64,000 nt of DNA, from contig NZ_CP015698.1 in assembly GCF_002163715.1 (NCBI RefSeq), forward strand, positions 3,733,674-3,797,673. The letters are read 5' to 3'. Positions 36,106 to 43,591 of this stretch are shown here, one piece after another. Below the pieces are notes generated by a model, which was not told where the DNA came from, ran no database searches, and saw nothing but the letters and a program-made list of their open reading frames with translations. Position 1 is the stretch's first letter. Each line of letters begins with the position of its first letter. The stretch is from Curvibacter sp. AEP1-3. GTDB lineage: Bacteria > Pseudomonadota > Gammaproteobacteria > Burkholderiales > Burkholderiaceae_C. The position numbers and the translations under genes were made by a program.

Positions 36106-37208
36106 TGAGTGCCAGTGATGTGATCGACGTGGAGTACGAGCAGCCGGCTTGCTCTACCAAGCACGCCTGGGCCCGCGTACCCGTAGAGCCCACCCCGGAT
36201 GAACGCAGCGCGCTCAAAGACAAGATCAAGCGCCTGCTCAAAGAAAAGAACGCGGTCATGGTGTCGCACTATTACGTGCACCCCGACCTGCAGGATCTGG
36301 CGGAAGAAACCGGCGGCCTGGTGAGCGATTCGCTGGAGATGGCCCGCTTCGGCCGCGACCACAGCGCGCAGACGCTGGTGGTGTCAGGCGTGAAGTTCAT
36401 GGGCGAGACCAGCAAAATTTTGTCGCCGCACAAGACCGTGCTGATGCCAGACCTGGACGCCACCTGCTCGCTGGACCTGGGCTGCCCTATCAGTGAATTC
36501 AACGCCTTTTGCGATGCCCAACCCGACCGCACCGTGGTGGTCTACGCCAACACCAGCGCTGCCGTGAAGGCGCGTGCCGATTGGTTGGTGACCAGCAGCT
36601 GTGCGCTGGATATCGTGAAAGCGCTCAAAGACAAGGGCCAAAAGATTTTGTGGGCGCCCGACAAGCATCTGGGTGGCTACATCCAGCGCGAAACCGGCGC
36701 TGACATGGTGTTCTGGGAAGGCGCCTGCATCGTGCACGACGAGTTCAAGGCCTTTGAGCTGGAAGCGCTGATCAAGGAGCACCCCAAGGCCAAAGTTCTG
36801 GTGCACCCCGAGTCGCCGAAAGAGGTGGTGGCCCTGGCGCACGCCGTGGGTTCCACGAGCGCCATCCTCAAAGCTGCGCAGACCCTGGACGCTGACACCT
36901 TCATCGTGGCCACCGACAACGGCATGCTGCACAAGCTGCGCACGCTCAACCCCGGCAAGATCTTCATCGAAGCCCCCACCGCGGGGAACAGCGCCACCTG
37001 CAAAAGTTGCGCCCACTGCCCCTGGATGGCCATGAACGGCTTGGCCGGTGTGGCGCGGGTGCTGGAACACGGACTGAATGAAGTCCACGTGGAAGCCCGC
37101 TACCTCGACCGCGCGCGCCTGCCGATTGACCGGATGCTGGCGTTTACCGCTGCGCTGAAAAATGGGCAGCCGGTGGGCGGATTGATCCCGAATATCGGGG
37201 CGGCTTGA
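36105..37208 (+). CDS. nadA: Quinolinate synthase A
   Basis: 367 residues from the ATG at 36105. It condenses iminoaspartate (from NadB) with dihydroxyacetone phosphate, using a labile 4Fe-4S cluster. Three cysteine sites typical of the ligands are present: [16 protein letters not shown] in the first domain, TSSCALDIV in the middle, and [11 protein letters not shown] near the end. [20 protein letters not shown] is the conserved opening. It is coupled to nadC. nadB is 15 kb away on the other strand. Confidence 0.96.
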   Translation: MSASDVIDVEYEQPACSTKHAWARVPVEPTPDERSALKDKIKRLLKEKNAVMVSHYYVHPDLQDLAEETGGLVSDSLEMARFGRDHSAQTLVVSGVKFMGETSKILSPHKTVLMPDLDATCSLDLGCPISEFNAFCDAQPDRTVVVYANTSAAVKARADWLVTSSCALDIVKALKDKGQKILWAPDKHLGGYIQRETGADMVFWEGACIVHDEFKAFELEALIKEHPKAKVLVHPESPKEVVALAHAVGSTSAILKAAQTLDADTFIVATDNGMLHKLRTLNPGKIFIEAPTAGNSATCKSCAHCPWMAMNGLAGVARVLEHGLNEVHVEARYLDRARLPIDRMLAFTAALKNGQPVGGLIPNIGAA

Positions 37209-37225
37209 GGTCGGATTCGTAGTGT

Positions 37226-37284
37226 TTTTCGCCTCTGGCGCCCGTGGAATCTGTGTGAATAGCTCCTGAAACCATAGCGTTATC
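37226..37284 (-). repeat. Dispersed repeat copy E, between nadA and a hypothetical gene
   Basis: Read on the minus strand: GCTATGGTTTCAGGAGCTAT, then TCACACAGATTCCACGGGCG and CCAGAGGCG. It is the most diverged copy in the core (ATTCACACA for CTCGCGCA) but keeps both outer blocks seen in copies A and D. Confidence 0.65.
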
Positions 37285-37288
37285 AACC

Positions 37289-37756
37289 ATGCGGATCAGC
37301 GTTGCAGCTTATTTCTTGCTCGCTTCCATTGCCGGCGCCTTGTTGACGGTAGGCTCGGTTGCGGCCCAGTCGCCGGTGCCGGGGCACGCACTCCGGTTTG
37401 ATGGTGTCTACCGGTCGGGCCCGGATGCAGACAGTGCCGGTGGCGAATACTGCGCCTACTTGCGCTTCTACCCCAAGGGTGGGGTGGTTGGTGTCAGCAG
37501 CGAATGCACCGAAGACACGCCCAAGCGGATGCGCAATTGGTTGACGTGGACCAACGCCAGGAAACCGGGGTCCGGCCTGCAAACAGGGTCTTACAAATTC
37601 CAAGAAGGCACCATCGCGTTTGTGACCCGCAGCGAGTACGGCAAGGTCAGCTACCGCGGCGTGGTTGCGGGTGATTCCCTGAAGCTGGACTCCCGCTCTT
37701 CCATCAACGGGCACGTTGATTCGGACACTTATGCGTTCGTGGACTGGTCGCGCTGA
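37289..37756 (+). CDS. Hypothetical secreted protein
   Basis: 155 residues, not recognised. A clear signal peptide (ISVAAYFLLASIAGALLTVG, likely cut after VAAQ) leads to a compact domain rich in Tyr, Gly and Ser, with two cysteines (EYCAYLRFYPKG and SSECTED) that could form a disulfide in the periplasm. The pattern of alternating strands (TGSYKFQEGTIAFVT, KVSYRGVVAGDSLKLDSRS) suggests a small beta-barrel or lipocalin-like fold. It stands alone between repeat copy E and a 254-base gap that shows no further coding sequence. Confidence 0.75.
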   Translation: MRISVAAYFLLASIAGALLTVGSVAAQSPVPGHALRFDGVYRSGPDADSAGGEYCAYLRFYPKGGVVGVSSECTEDTPKRMRNWLTWTNARKPGSGLQTGSYKFQEGTIAFVTRSEYGKVSYRGVVAGDSLKLDSRSSINGHVDSDTYAFVDWSR

Positions 37757-38010
37757 GCTTTAGCCATCAACGCCCAACACGACTAAACGGCATCCACTGC
37801 GCTGGAGTTGCAAATGGTTGAACCTTCAGAGGTCTGAGGGTCTGCGCAAGCAACTGTTTATTTGATGGCGGATGGATCGCACAGGCCCACAAATGGATGT
37901 GCTTTTGCCTCTCAACCCCAGATGTAACAGTGTCATAAAAGCTTCACAAATTAGTCATTCAATAGGGTTTACCCGCCCCGATCTGGGGTGCTTCCACCCT
38001 TGAGGTTGCC

Positions 38011-39594
38011 ATGCGCGTATCCACCCGGCTGTTTGTGTTGGTTGCCAGTCTGGCGGCCTTGTTATTGGTGATAGGCGGCTTTGGTGTTTATGGGGCGCGG
38101 CAGTCCAACGACGCGTTGCGCATGGTGTACCAGGAGCGCACGGTGCCCGCAGTGGCACTGGGGCAGATTGATGCGCTGACCTTCAGCAGCCGCATGCATG
38201 TGGCACAGGCCTTGGCCAACCCCTTGCCCGATGTGATTGCGTTCAGCGTCAAAGAAATTGCCGCCAACCAAAAACAAATCGCCGGTACCTGGGCCCAGTA
38301 CCGCGAGCACCCGCTCGATGGCGAGGCTGAGGCTTTGGCCGCTGATTGGGAAAAAGCATTCAAAGCGTATGACGATCAAGGCCTCAAGCCCGCCGTGACT
38401 GCCTTGGTGGAGAACGACATCACCACCGCGCAGGCCGCCATGGTGGAGAAAATGACGCCCTTGTCTGCGCCCGTGAACCGCAGTATTCAGGCGCTGCAAC
38501 AAATCCAGATTGAAGGCGCCAGGACGGAGTTTGAAGCCGCTGGCACCCGTTATCGTGCGCTGTGGTGGGGCAGTGTGGGTCTGATCGGTTTCGGGCTGCT
38601 CTGCGCCATCACGTTCGGATGGAGCACCGTGCGCAGCATCACCGCCCAGCTGGGCTGCGAGCCGGCGCAAGCCAACGAGGTCGCGCAGCGCTTGAGCGCA
38701 GGCGATTTCAGCGCGGATTTGCGCACCGCGGCTGCCCCCCACAGCCTGATGGCACAACTCGGAGAGATGCAACACAGCCTGAGCGAGGTGGTGGCGCGCG
38801 TGCGGCAGTCGTCCGAAGCGGTGTCGGGTGCGAGTGTCGAAATCGCCTCCGGCAACCACGACCTCTCCAGTCGCACCGAGCAGCAAGCGGGGGCCATTCA
38901 GCAAACGGCCGCCTCCATGGAGGCGCTGGGCGATACTGTGCGGGTGAATGCCCAACGCGCAGCGCGTGCGGATGAGTTGGCGCGCACTGCGTCCAACGCA
39001 GCCACCCAAGGCGGCGAAGTGGTCGCCAATGTGGTGAGCACCATGCAGGAAATCAACGACAGCTCGCGCCGCATTGTGGACATCATCAGCGTGATCGACG
39101 GGATTGCGTTCCAGACCAACATCCTGGCGCTGAACGCCGCGGTGGAGGCAGCGCGTGCCGGCGAACAAGGGCGGGGCTTTGCAGTCGTGGCCTCTGAGGT
39201 CCGTTCGTTGGCAGGGCGTTCTGCGGCCGCGGCCAAAGAAGTCAAAAGCCTGATCGACGCGAGCCTGGAGCGGGTGGAGCGTGGCAACGCGCTCGTGGCC
39301 AAGGCAGGGCAATCGATGTCGCAAGTGGTAGGCTCTATCCGCCATGTGACCGACATCATGGGCGAGATCAGCGCCGCCAGCACGGAGCAAAGCACAGGAG
39401 TGGAGCAGGTGGGCCAAGCGATTGCGCTCATTGACCAGACTACGCAGCAAAACGCAGCCATGGTCGAAGAAATGGCCGCTGCGGCTAGTGGCCTGCGGCA
39501 TGAGGCGCAGCAACTGGTGGAGTCGGTGGCTTTCTTCAAGCTCGGCCACCAGAGCCCTGCGCTGCGAGCGCCTACAGTGCTCGCACTGCGCTGA
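38011..39594 (+). CDS. Methyl-accepting chemotaxis protein (4HB-type sensor)
   Basis: 527 residues. TM1 at about 8-28, a periplasmic four-helix-bundle sensor (about 30-185: [20 protein letters not shown] is the common Tar-like opening), TM2 at about 188-208, a short HAMP-like linker, and a long cytoplasmic coiled coil. The signalling tip is canonical ([20 protein letters not shown], then [15 protein letters not shown]). Methylation-site regions rich in Q/E/A are visible on either side. No C-terminal NWETF-type tether. The ligand is unknown. No che genes adjoin. Confidence 0.94.
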   Translation: MRVSTRLFVLVASLAALLLVIGGFGVYGARQSNDALRMVYQERTVPAVALGQIDALTFSSRMHVAQALANPLPDVIAFSVKEIAANQKQIAGTWAQYREHPLDGEAEALAADWEKAFKAYDDQGLKPAVTALVENDITTAQAAMVEKMTPLSAPVNRSIQALQQIQIEGARTEFEAAGTRYRALWWGSVGLIGFGLLCAITFGWSTVRSITAQLGCEPAQANEVAQRLSAGDFSADLRTAAAPHSLMAQLGEMQHSLSEVVARVRQSSEAVSGASVEIASGNHDLSSRTEQQAGAIQQTAASMEALGDTVRVNAQRAARADELARTASNAATQGGEVVANVVSTMQEINDSSRRIVDIISVIDGIAFQTNILALNAAVEAARAGEQGRGFAVVASEVRSLAGRSAAAAKEVKSLIDASLERVERGNALVAKAGQSMSQVVGSIRHVTDIMGEISAASTEQSTGVEQVGQAIALIDQTTQQNAAMVEEMAAAASGLRHEAQQLVESVAFFKLGHQSPALRAPTVLALR

Positions 39595-39606
39595 TTGTTC
39601 AGACCC

Positions 39607-39930
39607 TCAAGTCACTATTTCCGTAGGCAGGCCTGCAGCCTGCCAGGCAGCTAAGCCGCCTTCGAGAAAGCGGGCATTCAGTCCCATCACCTGCAGTGCT
39701 GTGGTCAACCCCTGGCTGATTTCACGTCCGTGCACACAGTACAAAACCACTGGCAGGTCTTTGGGGATCTGGTCTTTCCAGTCCAGCCAAAGGGCCGGGT
39801 CGTGCCATTGCGCGAGGGCAATTTGGGTGTCATCGGACTGGCGGGCCTTGTCGCGCCGCACGTCCAGCAGGGTCAAGGCTTGGCCTTCATCTTGCAGTTG
39901 TGCGAGTTCGTGGCTGGTGATGGAGTTCAT
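39607..39930 (-). CDS. Rhodanese-like protein next to chrA
   Basis: 107 residues forming one rhodanese domain: LLDVRRDKARQSD at 21-33, then the active-site loop LYCVHGREISQGL with the catalytic Cys, and EGGLAAWQAAGLP at the end. The loop (CVHGREIS) is seven residues, as in sulfurtransferases, rather than the longer phosphatase type. Cytoplasmic. It starts 9 bases after the chrA stop on the same strand, which suggests it belongs to the chromate-resistance unit. Such small rhodaneses often follow chrA in Burkholderiales as far as I recall. Confidence 0.88.
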   Translation of the reverse strand: MNSITSHELAQLQDEGQALTLLDVRRDKARQSDDTQIALAQWHDPALWLDWKDQIPKDLPVVLYCVHGREISQGLTTALQVMGLNARFLEGGLAAWQAAGLPTEIVT

Positions 39931-39939
39931 GGGGCTTTC

Positions 39940-41289
39940 CTAACGGATCAATGAAATAAGTACACCGGCAAGCGCACTCGCGGCGATCACGTGGATCACA
40001 TTGCGCTTGTAGCGAAACAGAGCGATGGCAGCAGCCAAGGCAAGACCCGCAGCCACCACGTCAAACGAGCCAGTAAAGCCTTGCGGCCACAACACGTGGT
40101 ACCCGAAGAACAGAGCCAGGTTCACGATCACCCCCACGACCGCTGCGGTAATGCCGGTCAGTGGCGCGGTGAACTTCACTTCGTTGTGCGTGCTCTCGAC
40201 GAGCGGGCCCCCGGCCAGAATGAAGATGAAGGACGGCAGAAACGTGAACCAGGTGACCAAGCCCGCAGCGATGGCGCCTGCCATAAACAAATGCTCCTGG
40301 CCCAGCACGGCGTTGGCGTATCCCCCCACAAAAGCCACAAACGCCACGACCATGATCAGCGGGCCCGGCGTGGTTTCGCCCAAGGCCAGCCCGTCGATCA
40401 TTTGGGTGGGCGTGAGCCATCCATAGTGCCCGACGGCCCCCTGATAAACGTAAGGGAGCACTGCATACGCGCCACCAAACGTGAGGAGTGCGGCCTTGGT
40501 AAAAAACCAGCCCATCTGGGTGAAGGTGTGGTTCCAGCCCAGGCTCCAGGCCAGCGCCCCCATGGGGAGTGCCCACAGCAGGGTGCCTGCCAGCAGCACT
40601 AGGCTCAGCCGGCTCCAACGGAAGCGCGCGTGGTCGGGCGTGGCAGTGTGGTCGTCAATGATGGCGGCACCGTAGTGCTTTGCAGCACCGCCGTGCCCAC
40701 CCGCGCTATGGAACAAGGCAGGTACCCATCGCCCACCGGCATAGCCCAGCAATGCCGCACCCAGAACGATGAGGGGGAAGGGCAGTTCCAGCGCAAAAAT
40801 AGCGACGAACGAAGCAGCCGCAATACCCCACAAGGCATTGTTTTTCAGTACCCGTGCGCCGATGCGATGTGCTGCTTGCAGCACGATGGCGGTTACTGCG
40901 GGTTTGATTCCGTAGAACATGCCGGCGACCCAGCCCACATCACCAAAGGCGATGTAAACCCAGGAGAGCCCGATCAAGATAAATAAAGAGGGCAACACAA
41001 ACAGCGCCCCGGCCACCACACCGCCCCAGGTCCGATGCATGAGCCAGCCGATGTAGGTAGCGAGCTGCTGTGCCTCGGGGCCGGGCAGCAACATGCAGTA
41101 GTTCAGCGCATGCAGAAAGCGCTTTTCGGAGATCCAGCGGCGCCGCTCCACCAGCTCGGTGTGCATGATGGCAATTTGTCCTGCGGGCCCGCCAAAGCTC
41201 ACAAAACCCAGCTTGAGCCAGAAGGCGAAGGCTTGCCAGAAGCTCACAGGCTCCGGGCTCTTGGTGGTGTTCAAGGTGTCAGTTGCCAT
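39940..41289 (-). CDS. chrA: Chromate transporter, two-domain (long) ChrA
   Basis: 449 residues from the ATG at 41289, with two homologous CHR halves and about ten to twelve helices. The ChrA signatures are FVSFGGPAGQIAIMHTELVE with PGPEAQQLATYIGW in the first half, and AALLTFGGAYAVLPYVYQGA with LALGETTPGPLIMVVAFVAF in the second. It exports chromate across the inner membrane. The start overlaps the end of chrB by 11 bases and has no Shine-Dalgarno sequence of its own (the upstream bases are a run of C), so it is probably translated by coupling to chrB. Confidence 0.94.
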   Translation of the reverse strand: MATDTLNTTKSPEPVSFWQAFAFWLKLGFVSFGGPAGQIAIMHTELVERRRWISEKRFLHALNYCMLLPGPEAQQLATYIGWLMHRTWGGVVAGALFVLPSLFILIGLSWVYIAFGDVGWVAGMFYGIKPAVTAIVLQAAHRIGARVLKNNALWGIAAASFVAIFALELPFPLIVLGAALLGYAGGRWVPALFHSAGGHGGAAKHYGAAIIDDHTATPDHARFRWSRLSLVLLAGTLLWALPMGALAWSLGWNHTFTQMGWFFTKAALLTFGGAYAVLPYVYQGAVGHYGWLTPTQMIDGLALGETTPGPLIMVVAFVAFVGGYANAVLGQEHLFMAGAIAAGLVTWFTFLPSFIFILAGGPLVESTHNEVKFTAPLTGITAAVVGVIVNLALFFGYHVLWPQGFTGSFDVVAAGLALAAAIALFRYKRNVIHVIAASALAGVLISLIR

Positions 41290-42232
41290 GGGGGGGGGCG
41301 GAGTTAGTCGCAGGTTCAAATTGATGGAGGAGGGCATCGAACACGACACTGGCTGCGGGCAGCAGCGCATCGTCATCGGGGATAGTGGCGCGCAAGCCTG
41401 CTAGCACCGACTCCACGCCGATGGCCTCAGGGGGCTGCACGCCACCCGCATCCAGAAAGTGCACCAGCGCGCCCAAGCGTTGCAGGGCCGGTATTTCCAG
41501 CGCGAAGCTGGCGAGCAGCACTTCAAACGTGACGTGGCCCTCTGTATGGCTGAAGGTGGCGCCGTCAAAGTCAAATCCCAAGGCATCGGCAGGGCAGTCC
41601 TGCGGTTGCGCCAGCCAGACGAAGCGGGCCTGCGGGTCGATATGGCGTCGGATCAGCCAGGCGCTGGCCAAGCGGTCTACCCATGGGCGGGCTCGTGTAG
41701 CCCAGGTGCGGCCTTGGTAGTGCGCGCGCTGCAGTACTGCGATAGGTCCTGCCAACGCCTTCGGTTCGTCGGGTGCAGCTGCGCGGGCGATGGCGGCCTC
41801 CAGGGCCTGCAGTGCCGTGTCGACTTGGAGTTGTGCCTCACCCGGGAAGAAATCAGTGTCCGCCACCTGGACAAAAGCCTTGCGCGCTTTGCGACAGAGC
41901 CGCGTGGCCTCCGCTCTGTCGCCCGTAGCCAGCAGGGCCTGAATAGAAGGCAGATCCGCCAGCAGCGCGGCAAAGTCGGCGCTGCGGTCAAACAGGGGAG
42001 TGAAGCTGGCATTGGCCGGCTCCTGCACGGCCATCACATACGCGCTGCCGCCGCCCGCCAGCACATCGGCGGCGACCGACTCCAGCACGAGCCGACATGC
42101 GGGGCGTTCGGGCATCACATAGACACCATCTTTCAACACTGCTGCACCACTGGCTTTGAGCGCACGCCAAGCGCGCATGCGGGCGGTTGCGTTTTCGGTA
42201 GGCAGGCTGGTGATGAGGGTAATCCAAGACAT
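41279..42232 (-). CDS. chrB: Chromate-resistance regulator ChrB
   Basis: 317 residues from the ATG at 42232. The N-terminal part has SWITLITSLPTENATARMRA and a stretch predicting a DNA-binding or sensor domain. The C-terminal ChrB domain has TWATRARPWVDRLASAWLIR, DPQARFVW and FHTEGH-like SHTEGHVTFEVLL motifs, with His/Asp/Glu residues that could bind metal. In other bacteria ChrB is a chromate-responsive regulator of chrA. The last codons (PPHGN) include a nine-G tract on the plus strand at 41290-41298. Confidence 0.92.
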   Translation of the reverse strand: MSWITLITSLPTENATARMRAWRALKASGAAVLKDGVYVMPERPACRLVLESVAADVLAGGGSAYVMAVQEPANASFTPLFDRSADFAALLADLPSIQALLATGDRAEATRLCRKARKAFVQVADTDFFPGEAQLQVDTALQALEAAIARAAAPDEPKALAGPIAVLQRAHYQGRTWATRARPWVDRLASAWLIRRHIDPQARFVWLAQPQDCPADALGFDFDGATFSHTEGHVTFEVLLASFALEIPALQRLGALVHFLDAGGVQPPEAIGVESVLAGLRATIPDDDALLPAASVVFDALLHQFEPATNSAPPHGN

Positions 42233-42253
42233 TGGTAGATTATTCTTCAAATT

Positions 42254-42269
42254 TGTAATATATCCTACA
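42254..42269 (-). promoter_or_regulatory. Candidate chrB promoter/operator
   Basis: An A+T-rich stretch unlike its surroundings holds TGTA-N8-TACA, overlapping TATATT (minus strand), which would serve as a -10 box 25 bases before the chrB start. The -35 region is not canonical, so activation or repression by ChrB at this site is plausible but inferred. Confidence 0.45.
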
Positions 42270-42317
42270 TATTTTTTGGGAGACGTCTGCGTGGGGATTG
42301 AAATAGACTGCGTGGCA

Positions 42318-42363
42318 TATAGGTATTGCGCGAGCAGCTATCATTTTTGTAGTAAACCGGAGC
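42318..42363 (-). repeat. Dispersed repeat copy F, upstream of the GST gene
   Basis: Minus-strand reading: CCGGTTTACTACAAAAATGA, then TAGCTGCTCGCGCAATACC. The core AGCTGCTCGCGCA is perfect, while the second block (GCGCTAGAG) has decayed. It lies between the divergent chrB and GST genes and ends 8 bases before the GST start. Confidence 0.65.
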
Positions 42364-42370
42364 TTTCCCC

Positions 42371-43078
42371 ATGACATCTGTCTCTGACCTGTCCACCTTC
42401 CCCATCACCGCCAAATGGCCCGCCCAACACCCCGACCGCCTGCAGCTGTACTCGCTGCCCACGCCCAACGGCGTGAAGGTGAGCATTGCGCTCGAAGAGC
42501 TGGGCCTGCCCTACGAGGCACACAAGGTCAACTTCCAGACCAACGACCAGACCACGCCGGAGTTCTTGTCCCTCAACCCCAACAACAAAATCCCAGCCAT
42601 CCTGGACCCGCAAGGCCCCGGCGGCCAGCCGCTGGCGCTGTTTGAGTCCGGCGCCATCCTGATTTACCTGGCCGACAAAACCGGCAAGCTGCTGCCTGCC
42701 GACCCTGCACAGCGCTACCAGGCCATCCAGTGGCTCATGTGGCAGATGGGCGGCCTGGGGCCCATGTTTGGGCAGCTGGGTTTCTTCCACAAATTCGCCG
42801 GCAAAGACTATGAAGACAAGCGCCCGCGCGACCGCTATGTCGCCGAGAGCAAGCGCCTGCTGGGCGTGCTGAACCAGTACCTCGCAGGCCGTACCTGGAT
42901 GATGGGCGACGACTACACCGTGGCCGACATTGCGATCTTCCCGTGGGTGCGCAACCTGGTGGGGTTCTACGAAGCGGGCGATCTGGTGGGCTTTGCTGAT
43001 TTCCCTGAAGTGGCCCGCGTGCTGGGTGCGTTTGTGGCACGCCCTGCCGTGGTGCGGGGCTTGGCGGTTCCGGCATGA
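42371..43078 (+). CDS. Nu-class glutathione S-transferase-like disulfide reductase (YfcG/YghU type)
   Basis: 235 residues. N-terminal thioredoxin-like domain with LYSLPTPNGVKVSIALEELG (the TPNG loop of Nu-class enzymes, which bind glutathione disulfide without a catalytic Cys/Ser), then NPNNKIPAILDP (cis-Pro) and LFESGAILIYLADKTGKLLP. An all-helical C-terminal domain follows (DDYTVADIAIFPWV). E. coli YfcG and YghU have disulfide-bond reductase activity with glutathione. The gene overlaps the next one, a response regulator, by 4 bases. Confidence 0.93.
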   Translation: MTSVSDLSTFPITAKWPAQHPDRLQLYSLPTPNGVKVSIALEELGLPYEAHKVNFQTNDQTTPEFLSLNPNNKIPAILDPQGPGGQPLALFESGAILIYLADKTGKLLPADPAQRYQAIQWLMWQMGGLGPMFGQLGFFHKFAGKDYEDKRPRDRYVAESKRLLGVLNQYLAGRTWMMGDDYTVADIAIFPWVRNLVGFYEAGDLVGFADFPEVARVLGAFVARPAVVRGLAVPA

Positions 43079-43461
43079 GTGCGCAGGCGCCGCACATCCT
43101 GGTGGTGGATGACAACCCCATTAACCGCATGATGGCCGCCCGCCTGCTCAAGGAGGCCGGTTGCACCGGCGTGCTGGTGGACGACGGCCTCAAGGCGCTG
43201 GCCGCCCTGCAGGCCCACCAGTTTGACGGGGTGCTGCTGGACGAGAGCATGCCCAACCTGGACGGTACCGGTGTGCTCAAGGAAGTGGCCAAATGGCGCG
43301 CCACCGGCAAACTGGTACCGCCCATCATGATGGTCACGGGCAACGATTTGCCGTCAGATGTGGCCCGTTTCCGCGAACTTGGCGCCAAAGGGCTGATTCC
43401 CAAGCCCCTTACTCGGGAAAATTTGCAACGCGGGCTCTTGTTGATAAGGCAAAAACCATAG
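43075..43461 (+). CDS. Single-domain response regulator
   Basis: 128 residues forming one receiver domain and nothing else. Acidic pair Asp12-Asp13 (VVDDN), phospho-acceptor Asp56 (GVLLDESMPN), Thr88 (MVTGN) and Lys110 (IPKPL) are all present, so it should be phosphorylated. No output domain, as in CheY or SpoF-like relay proteins. Its start overlaps the GST stop (ATGA), an unusual coupling. It precedes a chemoreceptor and a hybrid kinase that could supply the phosphate. Confidence 0.9.
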   Translation: MSAQAPHILVVDDNPINRMMAARLLKEAGCTGVLVDDGLKALAALQAHQFDGVLLDESMPNLDGTGVLKEVAKWRATGKLVPPIMMVTGNDLPSDVARFRELGAKGLIPKPLTRENLQRGLLLIRQKP

Positions 43462-43591
43462 GGGCAAACCCCGTCAGTTTTGAGACACATTTTTCACCTA
43501 AAGTGATTTAATCCTCGTAAGCTTGTGTACGAATGAGTGTTGGTTGTCACAGTTTTTGCTTAGAGTGAGTCATCGTTTGGAGCCGTGATCA

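Noticed and set aside
38062-39549. Minus-strand frame of 495 codons opposite the first chemoreceptor, and 413 codons opposite the second
   Set aside because: Shadows of the repetitive Ala/Glu codon pattern of chemoreceptor coiled coils.
43461-43480. GGGGCAAACCCC hairpin after the single-domain response regulator
   Set aside because: Only four base pairs and a poor T-run, too weak to call a terminator.
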